Positions 34,671-44,310 are shown, counted from the first letter of the stretch. The stretch is DNA of 64,000 bases from Bacteroidales bacterium (GCA_016709025.1 JADJEQ010000010.1:177721-241720); one strand, 5' to 3'. Numbers and translations: made by a program. The notes: a model not told the origin generated them from the sequence alone.

Positions 34671-35576
34671 ATGTCACACCAGGATGCCTCTGTTAAGTCA
34701 ATACTATTTGCCCTGCTGGCCAATCTGGGAATTGCTATTACCAAAACGGTAGCGGCGGTCATTACAGGTTCCGGTGCCATGCTGGCAGAATCGATTCACT
34801 CATTTGCCGACTGCGGAAATCAGGGATTGCTGTTTCTGGGCTTAAAATCATCGAAGAGAAAGCCTGATACGGAGCATCCGTTGGGTTACGGTAAGGCCAT
34901 CTATTTCTGGTCGTTCATCGTTGCCCTTATGCTGTTCAGCATGGGGGGATTGTTTTCGGTTTACGAGGGTATCCACAAACTCAGTTCACATGAAGGCCTG
35001 AAAAGCCCCATGATTGCTGTTGCTGTGCTGTCGTTCAGTATGATTCTGGAAGCATTTTCACTCTATGGATGTCTGACCCAGATCAACAAAATAAAACACA
35101 AAACATCGCTCTGGACCTGGGTTAAAAACACCCGGCAGAGTGAACTGATCGTTGTTTTGGGTGAAGATGTTGCCGCATTGCTCGGACTTGCTTTTGCACT
35201 GATTGCGGTTACTCTGTCGATTGTAACCGGAAATCCTGTCTTTGATGCAATCGGTAGCATCGGCATTGGTGTATTGCTGGTCTTTGTTTCGGTATTTCTG
35301 GCTACGAAAGTAAAAAGCCTGTTGATAGGGCAAAGCGCTGATGAAGAGAACAACGTCGAAATCCGGTTGTTCCTTGAAAAACGGCCTGAAATTGAACATG
35401 TACTCAATCTGATTACCCTGCAGTTAGGCCCGCAGATTATGGTAGCGGTAAAAGCAAAAATGGCGGAGGTTGATTCAGCCGCCCAGCTGGTTGAAAACAT
35501 AAACATATGTGAATCAGAACTCAGAAAAATTAATCCTTCCATTCAATGGATATTTTTTGAGCCGGATATTGAGTAG
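34671..35576 (+). CDS. Cation diffusion facilitator family transporter
   Basis: The 301-residue inner-membrane protein has about six hydrophobic segments in its first 220 residues and a cytoplasmic C-terminal domain. The metal-site helices are visible as AESIHSFADCGNQGLLFLGL (helix 2) and VLGEDVAALLGLAF (helix 5), with the family's HPLGYGK between helices 2 and 3. CDF proteins export divalent metals such as Zn, Fe or Mn in exchange for protons. The helix-5 site reads ED rather than the common HxxxD, so the metal cannot be named. It is divergent from the BMC operon with a 573-base gap, and no functional link is evident. Confidence 0.88.
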   Translation: MSHQDASVKSILFALLANLGIAITKTVAAVITGSGAMLAESIHSFADCGNQGLLFLGLKSSKRKPDTEHPLGYGKAIYFWSFIVALMLFSMGGLFSVYEGIHKLSSHEGLKSPMIAVAVLSFSMILEAFSLYGCLTQINKIKHKTSLWTWVKNTRQSELIVVLGEDVAALLGLAFALIAVTLSIVTGNPVFDAIGSIGIGVLLVFVSVFLATKVKSLLIGQSADEENNVEIRLFLEKRPEIEHVLNLITLQLGPQIMVAVKAKMAEVDSAAQLVENINICESELRKINPSIQWIFFEPDIE

Positions 35577-35639
35577 ATGAATTCCCATGCCCCGGGCCTC
35601 ATGCCCTCCTGACAAGGTGGTCGGGGCTATGTGGTGTTT

Positions 35640-37078
35640 ATCATGAAGAACGAAGTGCTCTGAATGCCCTGTGCCCTGAGCAAAGAAGGGACGAGGGACG
35701 TTTGGGACGAGGGACGACTTACAAAGGAGAATCCTGCCACAATTCAGCAGACAAGGAGACAAGGGGATCGGGAGACAAGGAGTGTGGCGGAAAATTTCCA
35801 ATTTCCAACGCCCAAATTAAATGATGATTAGACTTGAGTGCATTTTCGCAACTGAATGCCTTCCCTGGACCCCTTGTCTGTTGCTAAAGAGACGAAATTC
35901 CCTAATTAACTCCATGCCCCATGCCCCATCCCCATTGTCTGTGCTAGCGACGGTTACGTCCATGCCCCATGCCCCATGCCCTGTGCAAGAAGGGACGAGG
36001 GACGATGAAAGGGACGAGGGACGACTTACAAAGGAGAATCCTGCCATAATTCAGCAGACAAGGAGACAAGTTGATCGGGAGACAAGGAGGGTGGCGGAAA
36101 ATTTCCAATTTCCAACGCCCAAATTAAATGATGATTAGACTTAGAGTGCATTTTCTGCAACCGAATGCCTTCCCCTGGGTCCCTTGTCTGTTGCTAAAGA
36201 GACGAAATTCTCCAATAACTTCCATGCTCCAGGCTTTTCGTCCCCTTGTCCCCATTTCCCCATTTCCCCTTGTCTGTTGCTAAAGAGACGAAATTCTCCA
36301 AATAACTCCATGCTCCATGCTCCATGCCCCATGCCCCATGCCCTGTGCCCTGTGCCCTGCGCAAAGAAGGGACGAGGGACGATGAAAGGGACGAGGGACG
36401 ACTTACAAAGGAGAATCCTGCCATAATTCAGCAGACACGGAGACAAGGGGATCGGGAGACAAGGAGAGTGGCGGAAAATTTCCAATTTCCAACGCCCAAA
36501 TTAAATGATGATTAGACTTAGAGTGCATTTTCTGCAACCGAATGCCTTCCCCTGACCCCCGTGTCTGTTGCTAAAGAGACGAAATTCTCCCAATAACTCC
36601 ATGCCCCATGCTCCATGCTCCATGCCCTGTGCCCTGTGCCCTGTGCCCTTTGCAAAGAAGGGACGAGGGACGATGAAAGGGACGAGGGACGACTTACAAA
36701 GGAGAATCCTGCCATAATTCAGCAGACACGGAGACAAGGGGATCGGGAGACAAGGAGAGTGGCGGAAAATTTCCAATTTCCAACGCCCAAATTAAATGAT
36801 GATTAGACTTAGAGTGCATTTTCTGCAACCGAATGCCTTCCCCTGACCCCCGTGTCTGTTGCTAAAGAGACGAAATTCTCCAATAACTTCCATGCTCCAG
36901 GCTTTTCGTCCCCTTGTCCCCATTTCCCCATTTCCCCATTTCCCCTTGTCTGTTGCTAAAGAGACGAAATTTCACGGTTACGTCCATGCCCCATGCTCCA
37001 TGCTCCATGCTCTGTGCCCTGTGCTCTGTGCCCTGCGCCCTGTGCCCTGCGCCCTGTGCCCTGCGCCCTGTGCCATTA
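35640..37078 (+). repeat. Compound intergenic repeat tract, right of the BMC region
   Basis: Four imperfect copies of a unit of about 290-370 bases lie at roughly 35683-35910, 35990-36220, 36366-36600 and 36657-36895, plus a partial. Each reads gaagggacgagggacg, acttacaaaggagaatcctg, cataattcagcagacaagga, ggcggaaaatttccaatttc, aacgcccaaattaaatgatg, cttgtctgttgctaaagaga, then a variable heptamer run. Copies 3 and 4 are nearly identical. Frames over it repeat the same low-complexity peptides and are not genes. Confidence 0.9.
36986..37074 (+). repeat. Heptamer tandem array
   Basis: About 12 units of 7 bases: first ccatgcN (tgccccatgctccatgctcc), then ccctgtg/ccctgcg alternating (ccctgcgccctgtgccctgc). 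Shorter arrays of the same two heptamers occur at about 27510-27593, 35905-35985, 36309-36362 and 36600-36655. The array ends about 90 bases before the thioredoxin-like gene. Confidence 0.85.
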
Positions 37079-37166
37079 TATCGAAAAACTTGCATTTATG
37101 GTTTCGTGGCAGTACTTTTACCGAATTGTTTGTTATTATTGTTTACTGAACCCTAAGGATTTAATT

Positions 37167-37946
37167 ATGCGCAACATACTTATACTCTTCTTTCTTTTAT
37201 TGTCAGCCGTTGCCCGTTCGCAGGTGGCCATTGATACTGCTACGGACTTTACCGTTAAGGATATTTACGGAAACCAGCACCATCTCTACGGATACCTGGA
37301 TGCCGGAAACTATGTGGTAATCGATTTTTATACAACCAACTGTGGCCCTTGCCAGACCTATGCCTCAGAAGTGAGCGCCTCTTACGATTACTTCGGGTGC
37401 AACAGGGGCAATGTGGTTTATATGGGGATAAACTGGGGCAGCGACAACGATGCTGTCCATTTGTTCGATTCTATTTGGGGTGCTAACTATCCATCAGTGA
37501 GTGGATTACAGGGAGGTGGCAACAATGTGGTGGATGCTTACCAGGTTCAATCCTATCCTTCGGTCATCCTGATAGCTCCCGACCGTTCCATCCTTAATAA
37601 CCATATCTGGCCTCCACTGCGCGATACCATCAATGCCGAGGTACTGACTGCCGGGGGAATCCCACAAGCCTGCACCGTGGGGATTGAATCCGCTTATTCC
37701 CCACCCGCTATGCTCTTGCAGGCAATTCAGGCAGGGCAGGGGAATGTACAGCTTAAATTTAACCAGGCAGCAGAGCCAGACATGCAACTTCAGTTGTTCG
37801 CATCCGATGGCAGGTTGGTTTTTACCCGCAGTTTTACAGGAAACAGCAATGATCTGTACCTGTCGGGTCTTAAGCCCGGTATTTTCATTGCCAGACTAAT
37901 GCAGAAAGGAAGACAGGTAGCTTCTGTGAAATTTCCGGCATACTAG
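37167..37946 (+). CDS. Secreted thioredoxin-like protein with T9SS type A sorting domain
   Basis: I chose the ATG at 37167 (259 residues), which begins a signal peptide, MRNILILFFLLLSAVARSQ; the upstream open frame runs through heptamer repeats. Residues 25-165 are a thioredoxin/TlpA-like domain with VIDFYTTNCGPC, giving a CGPC active site at 59-62, and the cis-Pro region YQVQSYPSVILIAPD. Residues of about 185-259 are a Por-type C-terminal domain (LQLFASDGRLVFTRSF, LYLSGLKPGIFIARLMQKGR). The protein is therefore predicted to be exported to the periplasm and then through the T9SS to the cell surface or medium, possibly acting in disulfide exchange on other secreted proteins. Confidence 0.88.
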   Translation: MRNILILFFLLLSAVARSQVAIDTATDFTVKDIYGNQHHLYGYLDAGNYVVIDFYTTNCGPCQTYASEVSASYDYFGCNRGNVVYMGINWGSDNDAVHLFDSIWGANYPSVSGLQGGGNNVVDAYQVQSYPSVILIAPDRSILNNHIWPPLRDTINAEVLTAGGIPQACTVGIESAYSPPAMLLQAIQAGQGNVQLKFNQAAEPDMQLQLFASDGRLVFTRSFTGNSNDLYLSGLKPGIFIARLMQKGRQVASVKFPAY

Positions 37947-37956
37947 AATAAAGAAA

Positions 37957-38005
37957 AGTAAAAAGCCTGCCCGCCGCTTTTTAGGCGGTATAAAGGATAA
38001 AGTGA
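37957..38005 (+). repeat. REP-like element, copy 1
   Basis: The sequence agtaaaaagcctgcccgccg, ctttttaggcggtataaagg, ataaagtga contains a small ccgcc/ggcgg palindrome. A closely similar copy in the opposite orientation lies at 40271-40317, on the other side of the 38278-39954 gene. Confidence 0.7.
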
Positions 38006-38052
38006 AATCCGGATCATTGGTTTTTCATTCATATTGAACATTCACATTATTC

Positions 38053-38080
38053 AGCCAGTCAGATTCTGATTGGCTTTTTT
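38053..38080 (+). terminator. Intrinsic terminator after the thioredoxin-like gene
   Basis: agccagtcaga, loop ttc, tctgattggct-type stem (one G-T pair), followed by a run of T's. It suits termination of the 37167-37946 transcript. Confidence 0.6.
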
Positions 38081-38277
38081 ATTTTCACCACACAATGCCT
38101 TTTGAGGGAAAGCTAATTTTTTAAATCCCGGATATCTGTTTAGGTTGTTATTCCCCAACGCTGTATTCACAGCCTTCCTTACTGCTTCGGTGAACAATAA
38201 AACGACCCGCCTTGTTAAATTAGAATGTGCTGGGACTGAAGCAGTAATATATTTTACTTACCTAACCCTCTACTGAT

Positions 38278-39954
38278 ATGAAAAGCAAATATTTCATTCT
38301 GACTAGTCTGATGGCTTTTCAGATAGCCATAGTTTCCGGACAATGGTCCACCGATCCTGAAAATCCGGGAATCGTTTGTGACGCCGCAGGTACACAATCC
38401 AATCCACAGGCTTTTGCCGATGATGATGGCGGTATTTACGTCTTCTGGCTTGATAACCGTTTGAATGAGCCATACACCCACCAGGTTTTCGGACAGCGTT
38501 ACGATGCAGATGGTAATGCGCTTTGGGAAGAAGATGGCCGTCTGATTTTGAACCATCCGTTTAAAATAAACTGGTTCAATGCCAGTCGGATATACAATGG
38601 AGAAATTATCATTGGCTGGCTAACAGCCGTGGAAGCCGGGACTGATTCCATCAGAGTTCAGCGACTGGATGAAAATGGAACGAAAATGTGGGCGGATGAA
38701 TTAATTGTGGCAAATGCAGGAATCACTCCAAATTACATTTTGGGGTTCTATGGTTATCATATTATTCACGACAATTCGGGATATTGTATTTCAATCGGAA
38801 CCGTATATTTTGGTGGTGCCAGCGGTAACAGGATCACCCGTTTCACCAGTGGTGGTATGCTGACCGGCTGGTACAATGGTGAACCCGAAGGTACCCAATA
38901 CAACTACGGATCTTCCGGTTTACAATCGGCTTTTGATGCCGCTGATAACATATACCTTTATTATTCATCCGCAAATGGTGCCGGTGCCGATCTGATGTGT
39001 CTGAAATTAAATACAGCAGGCGACACTATCTGGGGACCTGTTAATGTGGTTGCCGGCACATCAGGGCTTGCCTATCAGTTTTCGGGAATCAGCGATGAGG
39101 ATGGGATTACATTTGTGTGGCAGGGCAGTGGAGAAGGTGGGACTGAAACTAATCTCTATGCAAGAAGACTGCTTGCAGACGGAGGTTTTGCCTGGAACGG
39201 CTTGACTGTATCTGTTTGTGCTATTGATGGAGCACAAGGAAATTTTTACTGGAAAAAATCAGGAGACAATTATTACATCACCTGGGCGGATAGCAGGCCT
39301 GGAACCAATCCAGGGTATTCTGATATTTATGTTCAGAAATTTGATGAAAGCGGCACTGTTCACTGGACTGAGCATGGTGTGCAGGCCATCAGCCTAAACA
39401 CTTATATCCCATATCCGAAATTTGAATTAGGGGGTGACAACAGTATGATCGTATGCCATCAGTCAAATGTAACTGGATTTGCTGCACAAAAAGTGCTGGA
39501 TGACGGGACGGTAGCCTGGGATGAAGATGGAAACCTGATTTGCACACCAATATACAACCCTTTTTATGGGGAACATGTTGAAGTAAATACAGGTAATAAA
39601 GTCGTCTCCGTATGGGCAAAAACCAATCCAAGTGGCGGCTCTGACAATATTCACATTACACGGGTTGACGATGCAGAAACCATTGGTATTTCAGAATTGA
39701 AAGAAAAACAAATTTTTATCTATCCCAATCCGGCTTCCGCTGAAGTTTATGTAATTTTACCCGAAAACATGACCCATGCGGAAGTGAGACTCACCGATAT
39801 TTCAGGGAAAGAAGTTCTACGGAGTTATCCCCTGGCAAATAATCAGGATCACAATTTCCGGATTTCAACCTCGAATCTTGTTCCCGGTACTTACATTTTA
39901 CATGTTAAGAGCGGGAATGAAACCATTTCACAAAAGCTCATTGTGAAACAGTAA
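38278..39954 (+). CDS. Secreted repeat protein with T9SS type A sorting domain, function unknown
   Basis: The 558 residues start with a signal peptide (MKSKYFILTSLMAFQIAIVS). The body has WD-poor, beta-propeller-like repeats of the form FADDDGGIYVFWLDNR, QRYDADGNALWEEDGRLI, QRLDENGTKMWADELIV, QKFDESGTVHWTEHGVQAIS and LDDGTVAWDEDGNLICTP. The last 75 residues are a T9SS sorting domain (IFIYPNPASAEVYVILPENM, LTDISGKEVLRSY, GTYILHVKSGNETISQKLIV). I do not recognise a catalytic motif. It is flanked by inverted REP-like copies and stands alone between gaps of about 330 and 380 bases. Confidence 0.85.
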   Translation: MKSKYFILTSLMAFQIAIVSGQWSTDPENPGIVCDAAGTQSNPQAFADDDGGIYVFWLDNRLNEPYTHQVFGQRYDADGNALWEEDGRLILNHPFKINWFNASRIYNGEIIIGWLTAVEAGTDSIRVQRLDENGTKMWADELIVANAGITPNYILGFYGYHIIHDNSGYCISIGTVYFGGASGNRITRFTSGGMLTGWYNGEPEGTQYNYGSSGLQSAFDAADNIYLYYSSANGAGADLMCLKLNTAGDTIWGPVNVVAGTSGLAYQFSGISDEDGITFVWQGSGEGGTETNLYARRLLADGGFAWNGLTVSVCAIDGAQGNFYWKKSGDNYYITWADSRPGTNPGYSDIYVQKFDESGTVHWTEHGVQAISLNTYIPYPKFELGGDNSMIVCHQSNVTGFAAQKVLDDGTVAWDEDGNLICTPIYNPFYGEHVEVNTGNKVVSVWAKTNPSGGSDNIHITRVDDAETIGISELKEKQIFIYPNPASAEVYVILPENMTHAEVRLTDISGKEVLRSYPLANNQDHNFRISTSNLVPGTYILHVKSGNETISQKLIVKQ

Positions 39955-40270
39955 TCATGTGATCTGATGTTCAAACCTTTCCCTGATTGTATTTTCAGGG
40001 GATGGAAACTGGAAAATTCCGCGGACAAGCTTAAATTCTGCTGAAATTTGCATCCGGAGATATTCTGTATTCGCCTTGTCTTCTTGCGAGCTGAGTAATA
40101 AATACGCCAGTTACATTGTATTGCCTGCCGTCAAATATCGGCGAATCAGTATATTTGTAGCCAGGCTGTATGGAGCGATAAGGTATATAGTTTCATGGGT
40201 TGTAAATTACTGAATATCAGTAAAATATGTCGAATCGAATGAATTGAAAAATTCTGTTCGATTAAATATT

Positions 40271-40317
40271 ACTTTTTACTTTATACCCGCCTAAATAGCA
40301 GCGGGCAGGCTTTTTAC
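40271..40317 (-). repeat. REP-like element, copy 2 (inverted)
   Basis: Its reverse complement reads ggtaaaaagcctgcccgctg, ctatttaggcgggtataaag, taaaaag and matches the element at 37957-38005 over about 47 bases with few differences. Only weak AT-rich sequence fills the rest of the gap 39955-40335. Confidence 0.7.
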
Positions 40318-40335
40318 CTGATTTTATTGACTCCC

Positions 40336-40938
40336 ATGAAAAGAGCAATTTTAACAATAATTATTCTGTTCCCCTTGCTGATATTCGGGCAGAAGAAATC
40401 AATTCCGGTTCTTATTTCTGTATTTAACGAATCGACGGCAATTCCTTTTACCAGACTGTTCACAACTCCGTTACACCCGGGATTGCAATTGGGAACTGAG
40501 TTTAATTATATGATAAAAGAGCATTCCCGACTATACCAGACTGCCAATATCTTCTATTTTTATCACAATTATCTAGCTCAGGGGTTTGGTCTTCATACTG
40601 AGCTGGGATATGAGTATCGTTTAAATTCCGGTCTTGCATTTGAAGGACTCTTCGGGCTGGGATACCTTCATACCTTCGCGACCTCAGAGGAATATACCCA
40701 TGAAGGTGGAGATTATTCAAAGAAAGCTGATCATGGCAATGCGAGATTATGCCCGTCATTATCGATTGGTTTGGGCTATTATCTTAATAAGAGCGAAAAC
40801 AGTCCGGAATTATTTGTGCGCTACCAGTCGTGGATAGAGTACCCTTATTCACCCGATTTTATTCCGGTAATGACCCACATCAGTCTGCACATCGGCGCGA
40901 AATTCTTCATTTCCAAAAGAACAAAAAGCAATGATTAG
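40336..40938 (+). CDS. Secreted outer-membrane-type protein, function unknown
   Basis: I chose the ATG at 40336 (200 residues); a TTG three codons upstream is less likely. A signal peptide is clear (MKRAILTIIILFPLLIFGQ). The rest alternates aromatic and polar residues with many Gly and Tyr, for example GLHTELGYEYRLNSGLAFEG and LSIGLGYYLNKSE, and ends in HISLHIGAKFFI. This looks like a small outer-membrane beta-barrel of the kind often called porin-family or DUF3575-like, but I cannot name a family. Its end overlaps the next gene by 8 bases, so the two are probably co-transcribed. Confidence 0.7.
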   Translation: MKRAILTIIILFPLLIFGQKKSIPVLISVFNESTAIPFTRLFTTPLHPGLQLGTEFNYMIKEHSRLYQTANIFYFYHNYLAQGFGLHTELGYEYRLNSGLAFEGLFGLGYLHTFATSEEYTHEGGDYSKKADHGNARLCPSLSIGLGYYLNKSENSPELFVRYQSWIEYPYSPDFIPVMTHISLHIGAKFFISKRTKSND

Positions 40939-42109
40939 AATTACATATGTCGTGCTGGCTGCGTTTATGCTCTGCTCATGCAGAGAGGGAGAAAGCATTG
41001 CCCCGTCCTTTTATGACTGCAGTTTTAATTTTAACGACAGCAGTGGACTAAATCCTGACAACCTCAGATATCAGTCGCTGTTAAATGATATGACTTCCAG
41101 CGGTGTAGTGGGTGTTACCATGTCAGTCTTTCATCCAAACACGGGTATGTGGGTTGGTGCAGCCGGCGAAGCCGATTTGCATAACAATGTTGCAATGAAA
41201 CCCTGTAATATTTCAAGAGTCGGTTCAACGGTGAAAATGTTTACTGCCACAACCGTATTGAAACTGGCGGAGGAGGGCAAACTTAACCTGGATGATAAAA
41301 TTGCCGGCTATCTGCAGGGTGATGTGATAGATAAAATCGAAAATGCCGAAGTTGCAACCATTCGTCAGTTGCTTCAGCATTCAGGCGGGTTATACAATTA
41401 TATTCAGAATCTGAAATTTCAAACCGCCTCCCTCAACGATTTAATAAGGGAATGGAAGCCTGATGATTTATTGAAGTACGCATACAACCAGAAAGCTTAT
41501 TTTCGCCCGGGAGAGGATGTGCGATACTCAAATACTGGTTATATTTTGCTTGGAATGTTGATCGAAAAGATTGAAGGGAAGCCATTTTACAAAGTGTTTG
41601 AAGAAAAATTATTCATTCCGCTTGGGTTAACCATGACAAAGTTCGCTGCTGAAGACCATGTTCCGGTTGGGATTGCAAGAGGGTACATTGATATGTACAG
41701 TAATCTGCAGGTGATTGAAAGTACTTACTTCAGTGGCTGGGATTACTATTCTGCTGATGGGGGCCTGATCTCAAACCCATACGATATGAGTATTTTTTTT
41801 CAGGCATTAATGAACGGACGAATCATAAATCAGGCTTCATTGAACCAGATGCTGATCTGGAAAACGCCGAAGGAGACAGATCCGGATTTTTATAACATAC
41901 ATTACGGCCTGGGAATTTTTAAAATTGAAACAGCGGAAGGAATTGCTTACATGCACAGCGGGGATGCAATTGGCTATTATGCCAATATGCTGTATTTTCC
42001 CGGCGACAGCACAACGGTTGTTTATGCTGTTAACAGCAACTATGGAAAGATTGACCGGTTTGTTTCAACCAAAGAGGCAATGGATAAAATCATTGACATC
42101 ACTAAATAG
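40931..42109 (+). CDS. Serine hydrolase of the beta-lactamase (class C / PBP4*) family, lipoprotein
   Basis: The 392-residue protein begins with a lipoprotein-type signal (AAFMLCSC, lipobox Cys at about 15-17). The serine active-site motif SxxK is S99-K102 in RVGSTVKMFTATTVLKL. YxN is in DVRYSNTGYILLG, and the third motif appears as HSG in AYMHSGDAIGYYANM. Family members are D-alanyl-D-alanine peptidases, esterases or amidases, often acting on cell-wall fragments; the substrate here is unknown. The gene overlaps the preceding small membrane protein gene by 8 bases. A second member of the same broad family lies at 55184-56566. Confidence 0.9.
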   Translation: MIRITYVVLAAFMLCSCREGESIAPSFYDCSFNFNDSSGLNPDNLRYQSLLNDMTSSGVVGVTMSVFHPNTGMWVGAAGEADLHNNVAMKPCNISRVGSTVKMFTATTVLKLAEEGKLNLDDKIAGYLQGDVIDKIENAEVATIRQLLQHSGGLYNYIQNLKFQTASLNDLIREWKPDDLLKYAYNQKAYFRPGEDVRYSNTGYILLGMLIEKIEGKPFYKVFEEKLFIPLGLTMTKFAAEDHVPVGIARGYIDMYSNLQVIESTYFSGWDYYSADGGLISNPYDMSIFFQALMNGRIINQASLNQMLIWKTPKETDPDFYNIHYGLGIFKIETAEGIAYMHSGDAIGYYANMLYFPGDSTTVVYAVNSNYGKIDRFVSTKEAMDKIIDITK

Positions 42110-42222
42110 TGGTCATGGTTTGATTTTAAAATAAAGTTTCTGAGCTTTATATCTTGTTATTCAGTAAATTAAGCATAAGCCTTGGTTTTCTGTTTTTGAA
42201 TAAATCTAAGTTTGAAGAAATT

Positions 42223-43188
42223 ATGAAAGCAGCTGTTTATTCAAGGTACGGTCCCCCAGAAGTTGTGCAGTTAATGGAAGTTGAGCAGCCGGTTCCCCGC
42301 GACAATGAAGTTTTGATAAAGGTTTATGCAACAACGGTAAACCGTACCGACAGTGGCTTCCGAAGTGCTGAGTACTTTATTTCCAGGCTTTTCAGCGGAC
42401 TTTTCAAACCAAAATTTAAAACACTTGGAAATGAGTTTGCCGGAGTTATTGAAGCAACCCGCAAATCAGTAACCTCATTTAAAACCGGAGATCAGGTATT
42501 CGGGTACAACGACACACAGTTCGGGGCACATGCTGAATATATGACCATGGCCGGGAATGGAGCCATAACAACTTTACCAGTTAATTTTAATTTTCAGGAG
42601 GCCGCTCCCCTGACCGAAGGTGGTCACTATGCCCTGTGCGATATCAGGGCGGCAAAAGTGAAGGCTGGTCAGAATGTACTGATTTATGGGGCGACAGGTG
42701 CCATCGGATCGGCAGCCGTTCAATTGGTAAAGTACTTTGGAGCTGAGGTTACGGCTGTTTGTAATACAAAAAATACAGAACTCGTTAGATCACTTGGCGC
42801 AGATGTAGTTATCGATTACACCACGAATGATTTTACCAGAACAGACCGGAAATTTGACTTTATATTTGATGCCGTTGGTAAGAGCTCTTTTGGCCAATGC
42901 AAACCATTACTCAAAAAAAGCGGAATATATATATCTACAGAACTTGGCAAAAACTGGGAAAATATATTTCTGGCGCTGATAACCCCGCTAAAGGGCGGTA
43001 AGAAAGTGCTTTTCCCCATACCGTCCATTCAAAAGGAAGATGTTATTTTCCTGCGTGAATTGGCGGAAGCCGGAAAATATAAACCGGTTATCGACCGGCA
43101 ATATAACCTTGAACAGATCGTTGAAGCTTACAAATATGTTGAAACCGGACAAAAAACCGGTAATGTAGTACTTAATGTAACGGAATAG
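42223..43188 (+). CDS. Zinc-independent MDR alcohol dehydrogenase / quinone oxidoreductase
   Basis: I chose the ATG at 42223 (321 residues), whose product opens MKAAVYSRYGPPEVVQLMEV as in the family; the open frame starts 23 codons earlier with unrelated sequence. Features are the GNEFAGVIEA substrate domain start, TEGGHYALCDIRAAKVKAGQ, the NAD(P)-binding GATGAIGSAAVQLVKYFGAE and a final KTGNVVLNV. It lacks the Cys and His cluster of zinc alcohol dehydrogenases. Members reduce quinones or enones with NADPH. It follows the serine hydrolase by 113 bases and precedes the methyltransferase by 37. Confidence 0.88.
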   Translation: MKAAVYSRYGPPEVVQLMEVEQPVPRDNEVLIKVYATTVNRTDSGFRSAEYFISRLFSGLFKPKFKTLGNEFAGVIEATRKSVTSFKTGDQVFGYNDTQFGAHAEYMTMAGNGAITTLPVNFNFQEAAPLTEGGHYALCDIRAAKVKAGQNVLIYGATGAIGSAAVQLVKYFGAEVTAVCNTKNTELVRSLGADVVIDYTTNDFTRTDRKFDFIFDAVGKSSFGQCKPLLKKSGIYISTELGKNWENIFLALITPLKGGKKVLFPIPSIQKEDVIFLRELAEAGKYKPVIDRQYNLEQIVEAYKYVETGQKTGNVVLNVTE

Positions 43189-43225
43189 TGAGTTTTAAAA
43201 TCTGAAATCAAATTATTTACAACCG

Positions 43226-44266
43226 ATGGAACATCTTATAAAACTACTGGAAGAATATTACAAAGCCCCTGAAATATTTCAGGCGGGCAGATACTGGAAA
43301 TCTTATGAAGATAAAATCATAAGCGAAATCGGCAAGGCTGATATTTCGAAATTAAGGAGTGGCGATTATCCGATCTTCGGCACTTTTGGATATAGCGAGT
43401 CGGTATATCACTATCATCCGGACATGCCGTTTTATCAGAAATCTTTAAAAAAGCTGATCCGGAAATATTTTATAACCAACAAGGCTTTGCTACCCTATTC
43501 TTTGAGGCTTGGCGACATCAGGGAAATGGCTTATACCAATTGCTTAAGCCAGGGGGAACTGGCAAATATCAGGTCCATTGCCGAAATCGAAACCAGTACT
43601 TTTGGAAGTCCTTCAGATTTATTTGAAATAAAAGGTAAAAAGTATACCATGCAATTCCTGAACTTCTATATCAGGCTTTGCTTTGCCCAGCGGTTTCTGA
43701 AGCTTAAAGGAGATGAAACAATTGTTGAGCTGGGTTCCGGTTCCGGATTTCAGGTGGAAGTACTTAAAAAGGTTTTCCCGGATTTAACCATTTTATGTTT
43801 TGATTTGCCGTATCCTTTGTATTTGTGCGAGCAGTATATAGACGGTTCCCTGGGTAGTCACATGGTTACCGGATCGGCAGAAACACTGAACTGGACTGAT
43901 TTAACTGGTGTGAAAAAGGGAAATGTTCACTTCCTTGGAAACTGGAAATTTCCCTTACTCAAAAATATCAAATTTGATGTTTTCTGTAATGCCGCCAGTT
44001 TTGGAGAAATGGAGCCTGACATTGTAAGGAATTATTTAAACTATGTGCTTGATTCATGCCGGCAAATCTACCTTCTGCAGTCAAGAAAGGGTAAGGAGAG
44101 TACCAGTAAGTCGGGTGTTGTAACCCCCATCACCTTTGATGACTATAATAGTATGCTTACCAATTTTGATTTGGTTAAAGAATCTGATGCCTTCGAGGCT
44201 CATCGCAGGATGTCGCAAAGCGGAGGCTATTTCCAGGCAGTCTGGCGAAAGGAAAGCCAAAAATAA
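43226..44266 (+). CDS. Putative sugar O-methyltransferase
   Basis: The 346-residue protein has an N-terminal helical region (about 1-130) and a Rossmann-type methyltransferase domain starting at ETIVELGSGSGFQVEVLKKV. The glycine-rich loop is ELGSGSGF and the acidic end of strand 2 is ILCFDLPYPLYLC. SFGEM and YLLQSRKGKE lie further on. The pattern recalls the putative sugar O-methyltransferase family found near surface-glycan clusters, though no other glycan gene is adjacent here. It probably acts in the cytoplasm on a nucleotide- or lipid-linked sugar. Assignment to a methyltransferase is solid; the sugar substrate is inferred. Confidence 0.75.
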   Translation: MEHLIKLLEEYYKAPEIFQAGRYWKSYEDKIISEIGKADISKLRSGDYPIFGTFGYSESVYHYHPDMPFYQKSLKKLIRKYFITNKALLPYSLRLGDIREMAYTNCLSQGELANIRSIAEIETSTFGSPSDLFEIKGKKYTMQFLNFYIRLCFAQRFLKLKGDETIVELGSGSGFQVEVLKKVFPDLTILCFDLPYPLYLCEQYIDGSLGSHMVTGSAETLNWTDLTGVKKGNVHFLGNWKFPLLKNIKFDVFCNAASFGEMEPDIVRNYLNYVLDSCRQIYLLQSRKGKESTSKSGVVTPITFDDYNSMLTNFDLVKESDAFEAHRRMSQSGGYFQAVWRKESQK

Positions 44267-44310
44267 TATTACTGTCAATTATTGATTGCGGCATGTTTTT
44301 TGAATCTTCC

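Noticed and set aside
36986..37166. N-terminal extension of the thioredoxin-like gene
   Set aside because: It would translate the heptamer array; the ATG at 37167 gives a proper signal peptide.
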